NCBI GenBank assembly: GCA_902594235.1
Contig: CACJLJ010000001.1
Location: forward strand, 432,961 to 496,960
Direction: 5' to 3'
DNA length: 64,000 nucleotides
From: an uncultured Pelagibacteraceae bacterium
Lineage (GTDB): Bacteria; Pseudomonadota; Alphaproteobacteria; Pelagibacterales; Pelagibacteraceae
Shown: positions 44,391 to 55,810 of the stretch, one piece after another
How positions within the stretch are numbered: position 1 is the first letter of the stretch
How the letters are laid out: each line of letters begins with the position of its first letter
Notes under the pieces: model-generated
Seen by the model: only the letters and a program-made list of their open reading frames with translations
Databases searched by the model: none
What the model was told of the DNA's origin: nothing
Program-made: the position numbers and the translations under genes

Positions 44391-44510
44391 ATGGAATTTA
44401 TTTTAATATTTTTATCACTAATGTTTGTTATTTATTACTTGATGAGACCAACATCTAAACAGGAAGAAGACAATTTTAACTCCAAAGATAATTGGAGAGG
44501 TGGTTTTTAA
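44391..44510 (+). CDS. Small single-pass membrane protein with RP-K-E-D tail (39 aa)
   Basis: Starts MEFILIFLSLMFVIYYLMRP (TM helix), followed by TSKQEEDNFNSKDNWRGGF. It starts 16 bases after the lon stop. The arrangement TM, then RP, K, E, D, N, KD, W repeats that of the micro-ORF at 18128-18250, although the two are only weakly similar in sequence. The function is unknown. Confidence 0.52.
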   Translation: MEFILIFLSLMFVIYYLMRPTSKQEEDNFNSKDNWRGGF

Positions 44511-44543
44511 ATATTTTCTGCGCTATATAACAACTAATTATTC

Positions 44544-44571
44544 TTGACGTAATTAGACTAAAAGATATAAA
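44544..44571 (+). promoter_or_regulatory. Promoter for tRNA-Val/tRNA-Asp
   Basis: TTGACG at 44544-44549, a 16-base spacer and TATAAA at 44566-44571; mature tRNA-Val begins 17 bases downstream. This is the best sigma-70-like match in the window. Confidence 0.6.
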
Positions 44572-44587
44572 TCACTATTTTGGATTA

Positions 44588-44663
44588 GGGCGGTTAGCTC
44601 AGTTGGTAGAGCATCTCGTTTACACCGAGGGGGTCAAAGGTTCGAGTCCTTTACTGCCCACCA
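44588..44663 (+). tRNA. tRNA-Val (anticodon UAC)
   Basis: The acceptor GGGCGGT pairs with ACTGCCC, the D-arm is GCTCAGTTGGTAGAGC, the anticodon loop TTTACAC carries TAC, the variable loop is short, the T-arm is AAAGGTTCGAGTCCTTT, and CCA is encoded. 76 bases. Confidence 0.96.
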
Positions 44664-44678
44664 AAATGAATCATAAGT

Positions 44679-44755
44679 GGGGGTGTAGCTCAGTTGGTTA
44701 GAGCGATCGCCTGTCACGCGATAGGTCGAGGGTTCGAGTCCCTTCACTCCCGCCA
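44679..44755 (+). tRNA. tRNA-Asp (anticodon GUC)
   Basis: The acceptor GGGGGTG pairs with CACTCCC (one G-U), and the discriminator is G as required for Asp identity. The anticodon stem ATCGC/GCGAT has loop CTGTCAC (GTC). The T-arm is AGGGTTCGAGTCCCT and CCA is encoded. It lies 15 bases after tRNA-Val, so the two share a transcript. Confidence 0.96.
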
Positions 44756-44797
44756 CTTAACCTTAATAATTATCATTATTTACCACATTTATTTTTG

Positions 44798-44803
44798 TAT
44801 AAT
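44798..44803 (+). promoter_or_regulatory. -10 element candidate for the nuo operon
   Basis: TATAAT, preceded by TTTTG, lies 50 bases before nuoA. The -35 region is weak. Some nuo transcription could also read through from the tRNA promoter because no terminator is visible after tRNA-Asp. Confidence 0.38.
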
Positions 44804-44852
44804 GTGACCTATCACCACTTCATCTAACTATAAAAAATGATATATATTCACC

Positions 44853-45221
44853 ATGGTTGCGGATATATTAAACGACTATTTACCTATTATACTTTTCCTT
44901 ATTATGGCATTAGGATTAAGCTGTGCTTTTATAGTAATAAATTTCATATTATCTCCAAAAAATCCTGACCCAGAAAAATTATCTGCTTACGAATGTGGGT
45001 TTGAACCTTTTCAAGATTCAAGAATGGAATTTGATGTGCGATTTTATTTAGTTGCAATATTATTCATAATTTTTGATTTAGAGATAGCTTTCCTTTTCCC
45101 TTGGGCTATTTCATTGGGTAGTATCGGTATTTTAGGTTTTGTATCAATGATGATTTTCTTATTTATACTTACAGTTGGTTTCATTTATGAGTGGAAAAAA
45201 GGCGCATTAGATTGGGAATAA
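44853..45221 (+). CDS. nuoA: NADH-quinone oxidoreductase subunit A
   Basis: 122 residues, three TM helices. [20 protein letters not shown] is the family signature with the loop cysteine, followed by [15 protein letters not shown]. It is part of the Complex I membrane arm near the quinone site, and first of the fourteen nuo genes, all in canonical order. Confidence 0.96.
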   Translation: MVADILNDYLPIILFLIMALGLSCAFIVINFILSPKNPDPEKLSAYECGFEPFQDSRMEFDVRFYLVAILFIIFDLEIAFLFPWAISLGSIGILGFVSMMIFLFILTVGFIYEWKKGALDWE

Positions 45222-45233
45222 TAAATATTTAAA

Positions 45234-45749
45234 ATGGATAACAAACTAGACAAAGTTCCAGAAGAATTTAAACAGTTAGCTAAAGATTTTAGTGAAAAGG
45301 GTTTTATTACAACTTCGCTTGATAACTTAATAAATTGGTCTAGGTCAGGCTCTTTACATTGGATGACATTCGGCTTGGCTTGTTGTGCAGTTGAAATGAT
45401 GCAAACAGCAATGCCAAGATATGATTTAGAAAGATTTGGAGCTGCTCCAAGAGGTTCACCAAGACAATCAGATGTTATGATAGTTGCGGGAACATTGACT
45501 AATAAAATGGCACCAGCACTTAGAAAAGTTTATGATCAAATGCCAGAACCTAGATATGTTATATCTATGGGAAGCTGTGCCAATGGAGGTGGATATTACC
45601 ATTACTCTTATTCTGTTGTAAGAGGATGTGATAGAATTGTGCCCGTCGATATTTATGTTCCAGGATGTCCTCCTTCAGCAGAAGCACTTCTTTATGGAAT
45701 AATGCAGTTACAAAAAAAAATAAGAAATAAAGGATCTTTTATTAGATAA
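45234..45749 (+). CDS. nuoB: NADH-quinone oxidoreductase subunit B (N2 cluster)
   Basis: 171 residues. Cysteines 50, 51, 115 and 145 ([27 protein letters not shown]) bind the terminal [4Fe-4S] cluster N2 that reduces quinone. A mobile arginine-rich loop ([13 protein letters not shown]) is intact. It is followed without a gap by nuoC. Confidence 0.97.
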   Translation: MDNKLDKVPEEFKQLAKDFSEKGFITTSLDNLINWSRSGSLHWMTFGLACCAVEMMQTAMPRYDLERFGAAPRGSPRQSDVMIVAGTLTNKMAPALRKVYDQMPEPRYVISMGSCANGGGYYHYSYSVVRGCDRIVPVDIYVPGCPPSAEALLYGIMQLQKKIRNKGSFIR

Positions 45750-46355
45750 ATGAAAAATTTAATTGACCTAGAGAAAAAAATTAATTCTGAGTTAACAACG
45801 AAAATTAATAAAACTGAGATTAAGCACAATCAAATATACGTTGAAATTGAAAAAGATGATTTAATTGACGTCACTTTGTTCATAAAAACAAACAAAGATT
45901 GTAAATTTAAACAACTTATTGATATTACAGTAGTTGATTATCCTGAACACAGTCAAAGATTTAAAATTGTTTATATGTTTTTAAGCCATGAGTTTAATCA
46001 AAGAATGATTTTGACTTATTATATTAATGAAAATGAATTGATATCATCTTTAACATCTATTTTTCCCTCTGCAAATTGGATGGAAAGAGAAGTTTTTGAC
46101 ATGTATGGTGTTAATTTCAAAGATCACCCTGATTTAAGAAGAATTTTGACTGATTATGGTTTTGAAGGCCATCCATTGAGAAAAGACTTTCCTTTGACTG
46201 GACATACAGAAGTAAGATACAGCGAAGATAAAAAGAAAGTTATAAATGAGCCTGTGAAGCTAGAACAAAATTATAGAAATTTTGATTATGAAAGTCCATG
46301 GGAGGGAACAAAGTATATTAAGGAACAAACAGATAATAATGACAAAAAAAATTAA
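45750..46355 (+). CDS. nuoC: NADH-quinone oxidoreductase subunit C
   Basis: 201 residues. The 30-kDa subunit signature is [20 protein letters not shown], then [17 protein letters not shown]. It is a structural part of the hydrophilic quinone module. It starts on the base after the nuoB stop and overlaps nuoD by 17 bases. NuoC and NuoD are separate, as in other alphaproteobacteria. Confidence 0.95.
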   Translation: MKNLIDLEKKINSELTTKINKTEIKHNQIYVEIEKDDLIDVTLFIKTNKDCKFKQLIDITVVDYPEHSQRFKIVYMFLSHEFNQRMILTYYINENELISSLTSIFPSANWMEREVFDMYGVNFKDHPDLRRILTDYGFEGHPLRKDFPLTGHTEVRYSEDKKKVINEPVKLEQNYRNFDYESPWEGTKYIKEQTDNNDKKN

Positions 46356-47514
46356 AAATTTAAATTTAAATTTTGGTCCTCAGCATCCAGCGGCACATGG
46401 AGTTTTAAGACTAATATTAGAACTAGATGGAGAAGTTGTCGAAAAAGCAGATCCTCATATAGGCTTATTGCACCGTGGTACAGAAAAATTAATAGAAAAT
46501 AAAACATATATGCAAGCAGTTCCTTATTTTGATCGTTTAGATTATGTAGCTCCAATGAATCAAGAACACGCTTTTGCCCTTGCTGTTGAGAAAATTTTAA
46601 AAATTGAAGTTCCAATTCGAGCTCAATTAATAAGAGTAATGTTTTGTGAAATTGGAAGAATCCTAAGTCATATTTTAAACGTAACCACACAAGCCTTAGA
46701 TGTTGGGGCGCTAACACCTTCTCTTTGGGGATTTGAGGAAAGAGAAACCTTAATGACCTTTTATGAAAGGGCATCTGGCTCTAGACTTCATGCTAATTAT
46801 TTTAGAGCCGGAGGTGTTCATCAAGATTTACCAGCCGGTTTAGAGGCAGATATTTTAAAATTCTGTGAAAGTTTTCCAAAAATTATCAATGATTTAGAAA
46901 ATTTATTAACGGACAATAGAATCTTTAAACAAAGAAATGTTGATATAGGAATAGTTAGTAAAGATGATGCTCTAGATCATTCTTTTTCTGGCGTAATGCT
47001 GAGAGGGTCAGGTGTGCCATGGGATTTAAGAAAATCTCAACCTTATGATTGTTACAACCAATTAGATTTCAAGATACCAATAGGAAAAAATGGCGATTGT
47101 TATGATCGTTATTTATGTAGAATTGAGGAAATGAAAGAAAGTGTTTCTATAATCAAACAATGCTTATCTAAAATGGAAAAAGGCCCAATAAAATCCTTTG
47201 ATGGAAAAATATCTCCACCATCAAAAAAAGAAATAAAACAATCAATGGAAGCATTAATACATCATTTTAAATTATTCACTGAAGGATATCGTGTACCCAA
47301 GGACGAAATTTATACTGCTGTTGAAGCTCCCAAGGGAGAGTTTGGAGTATACTTAATTTCAGATGGATCTAGTAAACCCTATAAATGTAAAATAAGAGCA
47401 CCAGGCTTTTCTCATTTGCAATCAATGGATTACTTAATTAAAGGCCATATGTTAGCAGATGTTCCTGCTGTTTTAGGTTCTTTAGACATAGTTTTTGGAG
47501 AGGTAGATAGATGA
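46339..47514 (+). CDS. nuoD: NADH-quinone oxidoreductase subunit D
   Basis: 391 residues from ATG 46339. The frame reaches back to 46282 inside nuoC, but [20 protein letters not shown] is the usual start. Family motifs: [14 protein letters not shown], the [11 protein letters not shown] helix, [15 protein letters not shown] and [16 protein letters not shown]. It forms the quinone pocket with NuoB; the His in GPQHP contacts the head group. Confidence 0.96.
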   Translation: MTKKIKNLNLNFGPQHPAAHGVLRLILELDGEVVEKADPHIGLLHRGTEKLIENKTYMQAVPYFDRLDYVAPMNQEHAFALAVEKILKIEVPIRAQLIRVMFCEIGRILSHILNVTTQALDVGALTPSLWGFEERETLMTFYERASGSRLHANYFRAGGVHQDLPAGLEADILKFCESFPKIINDLENLLTDNRIFKQRNVDIGIVSKDDALDHSFSGVMLRGSGVPWDLRKSQPYDCYNQLDFKIPIGKNGDCYDRYLCRIEEMKESVSIIKQCLSKMEKGPIKSFDGKISPPSKKEIKQSMEALIHHFKLFTEGYRVPKDEIYTAVEAPKGEFGVYLISDGSSKPYKCKIRAPGFSHLQSMDYLIKGHMLADVPAVLGSLDIVFGEVDR

Positions 47515-48119
47515 GTTTAAAGAGACCAGCTAAAGATCAACCAGAAAATTTTGCATTCAATTCATCTTCTTTAGAAGAAGCTAATAATATTGTTGCAAGA
47601 TACCCCAAAGGCAAACAACAAAGTGCAGTAATGGCATTATTATATATTGCTCAAAGACAAAATAATAATTGGATACCTTTAGTGGCCATGAAGTACATAG
47701 CAAAATTTTTAGATATGCCTTACATAAAAGTTTATGAAGTTGCTACCTTTTACTCTATGTATAATTTATCCCCGGTTGGAAAATATTTTGTTCAGGTTTG
47801 CACCACAACTCCATGTATGATTAGAGGAGCAAATAAATTAGTCGAAGCTTGTAAAGAAAAAATTTCTAAGAATGAATCTGAGTTATCTAAAGACAAAAGC
47901 TGTTCATGGATAGAGGTTGAATGCTTAGGTGCTTGCGTTAATGCTCCAATGATGCAAATTAACGAAGATTATTATGAGGATTTAAATAAAGAAAAAACTT
48001 TAGAAATTTTAGATAAAATTTTAAAAGATGAAAAACCTAAACCGGGTTCTTTTAGGGGAAGAATTAATAATGAACCTGAAAATAATAGAAAAACACTTAT
48101 GGACTTAAAAAATGCTTAA
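47511..48119 (+). CDS. nuoE: NADH-quinone oxidoreductase subunit E
   Basis: 202 residues. A thioredoxin-like [2Fe-2S] (N1a) domain has [12 protein letters not shown] and [19 protein letters not shown] supplying the four cysteines. The N-terminal helical bundle includes [20 protein letters not shown]. It overlaps nuoD by ATGA and nuoF by 8 bases. Confidence 0.95.
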   Translation: MSLKRPAKDQPENFAFNSSSLEEANNIVARYPKGKQQSAVMALLYIAQRQNNNWIPLVAMKYIAKFLDMPYIKVYEVATFYSMYNLSPVGKYFVQVCTTTPCMIRGANKLVEACKEKISKNESELSKDKSCSWIEVECLGACVNAPMMQINEDYYEDLNKEKTLEILDKILKDEKPKPGSFRGRINNEPENNRKTLMDLKNA

Positions 48120-49440
48120 AGATAACGACAGAATTTTTCAAAATTTGTATAATGATTTGGGATCTGATGTAATTTCTTCACAAAAAAGAGGTGATTGGGT
48201 AAATACCAAAGATCTTACGAACAAGGGAAGAGATTGGATTATTAATGAGATTAAAGACTCTCAACTTAGGGGAAGAGGCGGTGCTGGCTTTCCAACAGGT
48301 TTAAAATGGTCTTTTGCTCCTAAAGAAGTTGGATCAAGACCACATTATTTAGTAATTAATGGAGATGAGTCAGAGCCTGGAACTTGCAAAGATAGAGATA
48401 TACTAAGGTTTGAACCTCACAAATTGATAGAAGGATGTTTAATAGCATCTTATGCAATTCAAGCACATGTTTGTTATATTTATATAAGAGGTGAATATTT
48501 TGTAGACGGACAAAAACTTCAAACTGCAATCGACGAAGCTTATGAAAAAAAATTAATTGGTAAAAATGCAGCTGGAACTGGATGGGATTTAGATATTTAT
48601 ATTCATTATGGAGCTGGAGCTTATATTTGCGGTGAGGAGACTGCACTACTTGAGAGTATTGAAGGAAAAAAAGGTCAACCTAGATTAAAACCACCTTTCC
48701 CAGCATTGATAGGCCTTTATGGATGCCCAACAATAATTAATAATGTAGAAACAATTGCAGTTGTTCCTACAATACTAAGAAGAGGTGGAAAATGGTTTGC
48801 TTCTTTAGGTAGAGAAAAAAATACAGGAACAAAAATTTTTTGTATTTCTGGAAATGTGAATAGTCCGTGTAATGTTGAAGAGGAAATGAATATACCTTTA
48901 AAAGAATTAATTGAAGTTCATGCTGGCGGCGTAGTAGGTGGGTGGGATAATTTACAAGCTGTAATTCCTGGAGGATCTTCAATGCCGTTAATACCTAAGG
49001 AAAAATGTGAAACTTTAACCATGGATTTTGACTCTTTAGTAGCTGAAAAAAGTGGTCTAGGAACAGCTGGAGTAGTAGTTATAAACAAAGATCAGGATAT
49101 CATTAAGTGCATGGCAAGAATCGCAAGATTTTATAAACATGAAAGTTGTGGTCAATGCACACCTTGTAGGGAAGGATCAGGCTGGATGTGGAGAATGTTA
49201 GAAAGGATGGCTAGAGGAGAGGCGTCAAAAGATGAAGTTGATATGTTAGGCGATGTAACAAAACAAATAGAAGGTCATACAATTTGTGCCTTTGGCGAGG
49301 GATCATCTTGGCCAGTTCAGGGGTTGTTAAGACATTTTGGAGATGAAATTAAAAAAAGAAATAAATTCGACCCAATTATAAAAGAAAGTAAAAATATTCC
49401 TTATTTAATAGATCAACATTTGTTGGATAAAAATGCTTAA
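48112..49440 (+). CDS. nuoF: NADH-quinone oxidoreductase subunit F (FMN/NADH site)
   Basis: 442 residues. NADH-binding [19 protein letters not shown]-binding [16 protein letters not shown] and [19 protein letters not shown], then the N3 cluster cysteines in [16 protein letters not shown] and a final Cys in HTICAFGEG. It is the electron entry point of Complex I. It overlaps nuoE and nuoG by 8 bases each. Confidence 0.97.
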   Translation: MLKDNDRIFQNLYNDLGSDVISSQKRGDWVNTKDLTNKGRDWIINEIKDSQLRGRGGAGFPTGLKWSFAPKEVGSRPHYLVINGDESEPGTCKDRDILRFEPHKLIEGCLIASYAIQAHVCYIYIRGEYFVDGQKLQTAIDEAYEKKLIGKNAAGTGWDLDIYIHYGAGAYICGEETALLESIEGKKGQPRLKPPFPALIGLYGCPTIINNVETIAVVPTILRRGGKWFASLGREKNTGTKIFCISGNVNSPCNVEEEMNIPLKELIEVHAGGVVGGWDNLQAVIPGGSSMPLIPKEKCETLTMDFDSLVAEKSGLGTAGVVVINKDQDIIKCMARIARFYKHESCGQCTPCREGSGWMWRMLERMARGEASKDEVDMLGDVTKQIEGHTICAFGEGSSWPVQGLLRHFGDEIKKRNKFDPIIKESKNIPYLIDQHLLDKNA

Positions 49441-51466
49441 ATTAAAAGTAAATGATATTGAAGTTGAAGTAGAAGAGGGGCTGACTGTTCTCCAAGCTTG
49501 CGAAAAAGCAGGAGCAGAAATTCCTAGGTTTTGTTATCATGAAAAACTTTCAATTGCTGGTAATTGCAGAATGTGTTTAGTTGAAATGGAAAAATCACCT
49601 AAACCTATTGCTTCTTGTGCAATGCCTGCTGCGGATGGAATGGTCATTAAGACTAATACTCCAAAAATAGAAAAATCTAGAAAAGGTGTAATGGAATTTT
49701 TATTAGCTAATCATCCTTTAGACTGTCCAGTCTGTGATCAAGGAGGAGAATGTGATCTTCAAGACCAATCAATGTTTTATGGAATAGATAAATCTAGATT
49801 TAAGGAAAATAAAAGAGCTGTGCCAGATAAAAATATGGGACCATTAATCAAAACTCAGATGACAAGATGTATTCATTGCACGAGATGTGTGAGATTTGCA
49901 ACAGAAATTGCCGGAGTTCCTGAATTAGGTGCGATTGGAAGAGGAGAAGACATGCAAATCACAACTTATCTAGAACAATCAATAAAATCTGAATTATCAG
50001 GCAATGTAATCGATCTTTGTCCGGTTGGTGCCCTTACTTCAAAACCATATGTTTTTGAGGCTAGACCATGGGAGTTAAAAAAAACTGAGAGCATTGACGT
50101 AATGGATGCTGTAGGATCAAATATAAGAGTTGATACTTATGATTGGGAGGTAAAAAGGGTATTACCAATAATTAACGAAGATATAAATGAAGAATGGATT
50201 TCTGATAAAACCAGGTATGCATGTGATGGATTACTAAGTCAAAGATTAGATACACCTTACATTAAATATAATAATAAATTTGAAAAAGCTTCGTGGAATG
50301 AAGTTTACAAGATTATTAAATCAAAAATAGATAATACCAATAAGAATGAAATATGTGGTTTTGTTGGTGATTTGATAAATATGGAAGCAAGTTACATTTT
50401 TAAAGAATTTTTCGAAAGAACATTAGACTCAAAAAAATATGACTATAGGTCGAAAAAAAGTTTTATAGATAATTCAAATAGAGAAAATTATTTATTTAAT
50501 TCTACAATTAATGGAATAGAAGATGCAGATTTTATTTTGTTAATTGGTACAAATCCAAGGTTTGAGGCAACAATGTTAAATGCTAGAATAAGAAAAGCAC
50601 ATCTAAACAATAATACTAAAATAATTTCGTTAAATGATTTAGGAGATCTTACTTATCCATATAAATCGTTAGATGGAAAAACGCAAACAATTAAGGATAT
50701 AATTGAAGGTAAAAATGAAATATCAAAAGAAATTTTAAATTCAAAAAAACCTATTGTTATATTTGGTGAATCTTTTTTAAATATAAAATATGCAAAATAT
50801 TTATTTTTTTCTTTTAAAGAATATTTAATAAAAAATGATAAATTTAATAATGATTGGAAATCTTTAAATTTACTGTCATCTGACGCAGCAACTGTTGGAA
50901 GTTTAGATTTAGATATAATTGATAAAACTAATGATATATTTCAAAAATTAAACGAAAATAAATTTAAGTTAATATTTTTACTTGGACGTGATGATATTAA
51001 TTTTAAGAAAAAAGATGAGTTTATAATTTATCAAGGTAGCCATGGTGATAAAGGTGCGGAAATTGCAGATATTATTTTACCAGGCGCTGCTTATACAGAG
51101 CAATCAGGTTATTTCACAAATTTAGAAGGTAAAATTCAAAAAGCTTTTAAAGCATCTTATCCGCCAGGAGATGCAAAAGAAGATTGGCAAATAATAAATG
51201 ATCTAGCTGAGCACATGAATAATCGTAAACTATTTAATGATAAAGATGAATTGGAAAGTAGCATGTTAAATTATATAGCCCTCAAGAAAGATAAGGAAAA
51301 ACAAAGCTTAACTCAATCTTTCAGTGATATTGGTTTTGAAAATGAAATTTTAAAAGTAAGTTATAAAGAATATTATTTTTCGAATGTAATTGCTCGATCC
51401 TCTAAAACAATGTTAAATTGCAATGATTCTAAGTTAGATATTAAACGAACAGGAACCGAAGGGTAA
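49433..51466 (+). CDS. nuoG: NADH-quinone oxidoreductase subunit G
   Basis: 677 residues. The N-terminal [2Fe-2S] ferredoxin domain has [20 protein letters not shown], then CRMC. The His-Cys [4Fe-4S] site is [17 protein letters not shown], and N4/N5-type cysteines lie in [13 protein letters not shown] molybdopterin-oxidoreductase-like body follows. The C-terminal half is AT-richer and less conserved, as usual for this subunit. Confidence 0.95.
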   Translation: MLKLKVNDIEVEVEEGLTVLQACEKAGAEIPRFCYHEKLSIAGNCRMCLVEMEKSPKPIASCAMPAADGMVIKTNTPKIEKSRKGVMEFLLANHPLDCPVCDQGGECDLQDQSMFYGIDKSRFKENKRAVPDKNMGPLIKTQMTRCIHCTRCVRFATEIAGVPELGAIGRGEDMQITTYLEQSIKSELSGNVIDLCPVGALTSKPYVFEARPWELKKTESIDVMDAVGSNIRVDTYDWEVKRVLPIINEDINEEWISDKTRYACDGLLSQRLDTPYIKYNNKFEKASWNEVYKIIKSKIDNTNKNEICGFVGDLINMEASYIFKEFFERTLDSKKYDYRSKKSFIDNSNRENYLFNSTINGIEDADFILLIGTNPRFEATMLNARIRKAHLNNNTKIISLNDLGDLTYPYKSLDGKTQTIKDIIEGKNEISKEILNSKKPIVIFGESFLNIKYAKYLFFSFKEYLIKNDKFNNDWKSLNLLSSDAATVGSLDLDIIDKTNDIFQKLNENKFKLIFLLGRDDINFKKKDEFIIYQGSHGDKGAEIADIILPGAAYTEQSGYFTNLEGKIQKAFKASYPPGDAKEDWQIINDLAEHMNNRKLFNDKDELESSMLNYIALKKDKEKQSLTQSFSDIGFENEILKVSYKEYYFSNVIARSSKTMLNCNDSKLDIKRTGTEG

Positions 51467-51469
51467 TTG

Positions 51470-52468
51470 ATGGAATATTTAGGAGTTATTATTCAAGAAG
51501 TTTATAAGATTTTATTTTTACTTATTCCTGTTCTTGTATCAGTGGCAATGATTGTTTGGTTGGATAGGAGGGTATGGGCATTTGTTCAAAAAAGACAAGG
51601 ACCAAATGTAGTAGGCCCTTTCGGATTATTACAATCTTTGGCTGATGCTTTAAAATATATTTTTAAAGAAATAATAATTCCAGCAAGCTCAAATAAAGTC
51701 ATATTTATACTTGCTCCAATAATTACAATGACCTTAGCTTTAATTGCTTGGGCCGTTATTCCATTTAGTGAGAGTCAAGTTTTAGCAAATATAAATGTTG
51801 GAATTCTCTATATTTTTGCAGTTTCATCATTGGGTGTTTATGGAATTATAATGGGTGGTTGGGCCTCAAATTCGAAGTATCCATTTTTAGGATCAATTAG
51901 ATCTGCTGCTCAAATGGTGTCCTATGAAGTTTCAATTGGAATAATCATTATTAATGTTTTGTTATGTGTGGGATCTTTAAATTTAAATGACATTGTAATA
52001 GCTCAACAGAATATGTGGTTTATTATCCCATTATTTCCAATGTTCGTTATTTTTTTTATTTCTGCTTTAGCTGAAACTAACAGACCCCCATTTGATTTGC
52101 CAGAGGCAGAGGCAGAGTTAGTAGCGGGATATCAAACTGAATATTCAGGGATGATGTATGCAATGTTTTGGTTAGGAGAATATGCTAACATTTTATTAAT
52201 GTGTGCCCTAGGCTCAATTTTGTTTTTAGGTGGATGGTTATCACCTTTAGACTTATACCCATTTAATTTAATTCCAGGTGCAATTTGGTTAATTTTAAAA
52301 ATTTTGTTATTGTTCCTTCTATTTGCACTAGTTAAAGCGATTGTTCCAAGATATAGGTACGATCAATTAATGAGATTAGGTTGGAAGATATTTTTGCCTT
52401 TTTCGTTGATATATGTTGTATTAACTGCATCTTATCTTTTTTACTTTAATCTTTTACCAACTATTTAA
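51470..52468 (+). CDS. nuoH: NADH-quinone oxidoreductase subunit H
   Basis: 332 residues, eight TM helices. The ATG at 51470 is preferred over the TTG one codon earlier. [20 protein letters not shown] and [20 protein letters not shown] are the quinone-channel and E-channel signatures. It joins the hydrophilic arm to the proton-pumping membrane subunits. It is followed directly by nuoI. Confidence 0.96.
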   Translation: MEYLGVIIQEVYKILFLLIPVLVSVAMIVWLDRRVWAFVQKRQGPNVVGPFGLLQSLADALKYIFKEIIIPASSNKVIFILAPIITMTLALIAWAVIPFSESQVLANINVGILYIFAVSSLGVYGIIMGGWASNSKYPFLGSIRSAAQMVSYEVSIGIIIINVLLCVGSLNLNDIVIAQQNMWFIIPLFPMFVIFFISALAETNRPPFDLPEAEAELVAGYQTEYSGMMYAMFWLGEYANILLMCALGSILFLGGWLSPLDLYPFNLIPGAIWLILKILLLFLLFALVKAIVPRYRYDQLMRLGWKIFLPFSLIYVVLTASYLFYFNLLPTI

Positions 52469-52954
52469 ATGAAAATTACACGATTTTTAAAAACTATTTT
52501 AATGACAGATTTCTTAGGTGGTTTGTCCATTGCTATTAAAGAACTTTTTAAATCAAAAAAGACTATTAATTATCCATTTGAAAAAGGAAAAATCAGTCCA
52601 AGATATAGAGGAGAGCATGCTTTAAGACGATATCCAAACGGTGAAGAAAGATGTATAGCCTGTAAGTTGTGTGAAGCAGTATGTCCTGCCCAAGCAATTA
52701 CAATTGAGTCAGCAGAAAGATCTGATGGAAGCAGGAAAACTACCCGTTATGATATTGATATGATGAAGTGCATTTATTGTGGATTGTGTGAAGAGTCTTG
52801 TCCAGTTGATGCTATAGTCCAAGGTCCAAATTTTGAATTTTCAACAGAGACAAGAGAGGAGTTATATTATACCAAAGAAAAACTCCTTGATAATGGAGAT
52901 AGATGGGAAAATATTTTAGCAGCAAATATTAAAAGCGATAATCCCTATAGATAA
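52469..52954 (+). CDS. nuoI: NADH-quinone oxidoreductase subunit I
   Basis: 161 residues. An N-terminal amphipathic helix is followed by two [4Fe-4S] sites with cysteines 62, 65, 68, 72 and 101, 104, 107, 111 ([12 protein letters not shown] and [12 protein letters not shown]), clusters N6a and N6b. [20 protein letters not shown] is the family lead-in. Confidence 0.97.
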   Translation: MKITRFLKTILMTDFLGGLSIAIKELFKSKKTINYPFEKGKISPRYRGEHALRRYPNGEERCIACKLCEAVCPAQAITIESAERSDGSRKTTRYDIDMMKCIYCGLCEESCPVDAIVQGPNFEFSTETREELYYTKEKLLDNGDRWENILAANIKSDNPYR

Positions 52955-52958
52955 TTTT

Positions 52959-53591
52959 ATGTTAGCGCATGCGATATTTTTTTACATTTTTTCTATAATT
53001 GCTGTTATTTCAGCAATAATGGTTACAGCTTCGAAAAATACAGTGCACTCTGTATTTTTTCTTATATTAGATTTTATAAGCATATCATGCTTGTTCATTA
53101 TGATTGGAGCTGAGTTCATAGGAATGATTATGCTTATTGTTTATGTGGGTGCTGTTGCAGTATTATTTCTATTTGTTGTTATGATGTTAAATGTTGCTCA
53201 ACAAAAAAATCAGTGGTTTCTATCAAAATCTAGTTCAGGCCATATACCTATTGGTTTGATTATAAGTGCAGTTATTTTTTTTGAATTAATAATTGTAGTA
53301 GGTGGATGGAAATATAAACCAAATTTGGTAAATTTGACGACTTCGTCATCTACAGATAAAATTACGAACACACATTCTTTAGGACAAGTATTATATACTG
53401 ATTATATACATATTTTTCAAATAAGTGGAATGATTTTACTAGTTGCTATGATTGGAGCAATAGTTCTAACGTTTAGACAAAGAGATGGAGTAAAAAAACA
53501 AAGTTATTTAAAACAAATTTCAAGAGAAAGGTCAGAGGGTGTGGAAGTTTTAGAAGTGCCATCAAATAAAGGAGTAAAGATTGATGACTGA
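52959..53591 (+). CDS. nuoJ: NADH-quinone oxidoreductase subunit J
   Basis: 210 residues, five TM helices. [20 protein letters not shown] and [20 protein letters not shown], including the pi-bulge helix of TM3, mark the ND6-like subunit. A basic cytosolic tail ([15 protein letters not shown] region after TM5) follows. It overlaps nuoK by 8 bases. Confidence 0.94.
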   Translation: MLAHAIFFYIFSIIAVISAIMVTASKNTVHSVFFLILDFISISCLFIMIGAEFIGMIMLIVYVGAVAVLFLFVVMMLNVAQQKNQWFLSKSSSGHIPIGLIISAVIFFELIIVVGGWKYKPNLVNLTTSSSTDKITNTHSLGQVLYTDYIHIFQISGMILLVAMIGAIVLTFRQRDGVKKQSYLKQISRERSEGVEVLEVPSNKGVKIDD

Positions 53592-53895
53592 AATAGATTT
53601 GGGGCATTATCTTACATTAGGTGCAGTAATTTTCAGTATAGGTGTTATTGGAATTTTTCTTAATAGAAAGAATATTATTGTAATTTTAATGAGTATTGAG
53701 CTTATATTGTTAGCAGTAAATATTAATCTAGTTTCATTTTCTATCTACTTAGGTGATCTATCTGGTCAAGTATTTACTTTATTTATTTTAACAGTTGCAG
53801 CTGCTGAAGCAGCAATAGGTTTAGCAATTATAGTAGTTTACTACAGAAATTCAGGAACTATACGTGTTGAGCAAATAGATAAGTTAAAGGGATAG
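53584..53895 (+). CDS. nuoK: NADH-quinone oxidoreductase subunit K
   Basis: 103 residues from ATG 53584 (one codon after a TTG). Three TM helices with the conserved glutamates in [20 protein letters not shown] and [20 protein letters not shown]. It is an ND4L homologue and part of the proton pathway. Confidence 0.96.
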   Translation: MTEIDLGHYLTLGAVIFSIGVIGIFLNRKNIIVILMSIELILLAVNINLVSFSIYLGDLSGQVFTLFILTVAAAEAAIGLAIIVVYYRNSGTIRVEQIDKLKG

Positions 53896-53896
53896 A

Positions 53897-55810
53897 ATGG
53901 AACTTTCAATTATAGCTTTACCCTTAATAGCATCAATTATCTCTGGTTTTTTTGGAAAATATATTGGGGATAGAAATTCTGAGATCGTAACAAGTCTTCT
54001 AGTTTCAATTTCTGCAGTATTTTCAGCCCTAGTATTGTATGAAGTTATTCAAAACCAATATGAGGATAATATATTAATTGCTACATGGATTAATTCAGGA
54101 TCCTTAGAAGTAAATTGGTCAATGAAAATTGACGCTTTATCAGCTGTTATGCTTGTTGTTGTTACTTCTATCTCTTCTTTAGTTCATATTTACTCTATTG
54201 GATATATGTCACATGATCCTCATAAACCAAGATTCATGGCATATCTATCATTGTTTACTTTTGCAATGTTGATGTTAGTTACCTCAGACAATTTTATTCA
54301 ATTATTTTTTGGTTGGGAGGGAGTAGGTCTTTGTTCATATTTTTTAATAGGTTTTTGGTTTAAAAAAGACACCGCTAACTCTGCTGCAATAAAAGCTTTT
54401 CTTGTTAATAGAGTAGGTGATTTTGGATTTGCGCTTGGTATATTTTTAATATTCTATCTTTTTGGTACCGTTAATTATTCAGAAGTTTTTAATCAAATAC
54501 CATCAATCGTAGATAAAGATTTAATTTTTTTAGGAGTTGAAATTAAATCAATAGATTTAATTTGCCTACTTCTTTTTATCGGAGCAATGGGAAAATCAGC
54601 TCAAATTTTACTGCATACTTGGTTGCCAGATGCAATGGAAGGACCAACTCCTGTTTCTGCACTGATACATGCTGCAACAATGGTTACAGCAGGAGTTTTT
54701 TTAGTAGTAAGATGTTCACCAATTTATGAGTATTCAGAATTAGCACTTAATATCATCACTATTGTTGGAATGAGCACAGCTTTTTTTGCAGCAACAGTTG
54801 CACTTGTTCAAACTGATATAAAAAAAATAATTGCTTATTCAACCTGTAGTCAGTTGGGTTATATGTTTTTTGCAACTGGGGTAGGAGCTTACAATGTTGC
54901 AATGTTTCATTTATTTACACACGCTTTTTTTAAAGCATTATTATTTTTAGGTTCAGGATCAGTAATTCATGCATTCAAAGATGAGCAAAATATTAATAAT
55001 ATGGGAGGGGTGTGGAAAAAGCTTCCATATACTTATACATTAATGATTATAGGAACTTTGGCATTAACAGGTTTTCCATTTTTATCTGGTTTTTATTCAA
55101 AAGATGCAATTATTGAATTTGCTTATTTAAGAGGAAATACTGCAGGATATTATGCTGCTGGTATCGGTATTTTTACCGCTTTTCTAACATCAATATATTC
55201 TTGGAGATTAATATTTAAAACATTTCATGGAAAATATAATAATAAGAATATCAAAATAGAAGAAACTCACGAATCTCCTTTGGTAATGTTAATTCCTCTG
55301 ATTTTTCTTTCGATAGGTGCAATATTTGCAGGTTATTCATTTAAAGAATTATTTATAAGTTTTCAAGGGCCAAATAATTTTTGGCAGGAATCAATATTCT
55401 TTTTAAAACCATTAAGCACTAACCATCCCCCTTTATGGTTTTTGATTTTAACGCCAGCTTTAGTAATCATATCTATTCCAATTGCTTACTATTTATTTTT
55501 GAGAAATAAAAATTTGACTGAACGAATAGTAAAAGTTAATGAGCCCTTGTATCAATTTTTAGTAAACAAGTGGTATTTTGACGAATTTTATGATTTTTTA
55601 TTTGTTAGAACATCTAAAAGATTAGGGTTATTTTTATGGAAATTTTTTGATTTAAAAATAATTGATGGTTTTGGTCCTGATGGAATTTCTTCAATTATTA
55701 AAAGATTTTCTATAAAAGCAAATAAATTTCAAAGTGGGTTTATATATCAATATGCTTTTGTCATGTTGCTTGGTTTTTCTGCTCTATTAACTTTTTTAAT
55801 AATTAAATGA
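53897..55810 (+). CDS. nuoL: NADH-quinone oxidoreductase subunit L
   Basis: 637 residues, about sixteen TM helices with the long lateral helix at the C-terminus. Antiporter-like core: LFFGWEGVGLCSYFLIGFWF (pumping Glu), GAMGKSAQILLHTWLPDAME (Lys), and STCSQLGYMFFATG. It is the most distal proton-pumping subunit. It ends by ATGA overlap with nuoM. Confidence 0.96.
   Translation: MELSIIALPLIASIISGFFGKYIGDRNSEIVTSLLVSISAVFSALVLYEVIQNQYEDNILIATWINSGSLEVNWSMKIDALSAVMLVVVTSISSLVHIYSIGYMSHDPHKPRFMAYLSLFTFAMLMLVTSDNFIQLFFGWEGVGLCSYFLIGFWFKKDTANSAAIKAFLVNRVGDFGFALGIFLIFYLFGTVNYSEVFNQIPSIVDKDLIFLGVEIKSIDLICLLLFIGAMGKSAQILLHTWLPDAMEGPTPVSALIHAATMVTAGVFLVVRCSPIYEYSELALNIITIVGMSTAFFAATVALVQTDIKKIIAYSTCSQLGYMFFATGVGAYNVAMFHLFTHAFFKALLFLGSGSVIHAFKDEQNINNMGGVWKKLPYTYTLMIIGTLALTGFPFLSGFYSKDAIIEFAYLRGNTAGYYAAGIGIFTAFLTSIYSWRLIFKTFHGKYNNKNIKIEETHESPLVMLIPLIFLSIGAIFAGYSFKELFISFQGPNNFWQESIFFLKPLSTNHPPLWFLILTPALVIISIPIAYYLFLRNKNLTERIVKVNEPLYQFLVNKWYFDEFYDFLFVRTSKRLGLFLWKFFDLKIIDGFGPDGISSIIKRFSIKANKFQSGFIYQYAFVMLLGFSALLTFLIIK

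Noticed and set aside
46352..46774. 140-aa minus-strand ORF opposite nuoD
   Set aside because: It is a shadow of the highly conserved nuoD. Its translation is leucine/histidine-rich low-complexity sequence mirroring the sense codons.
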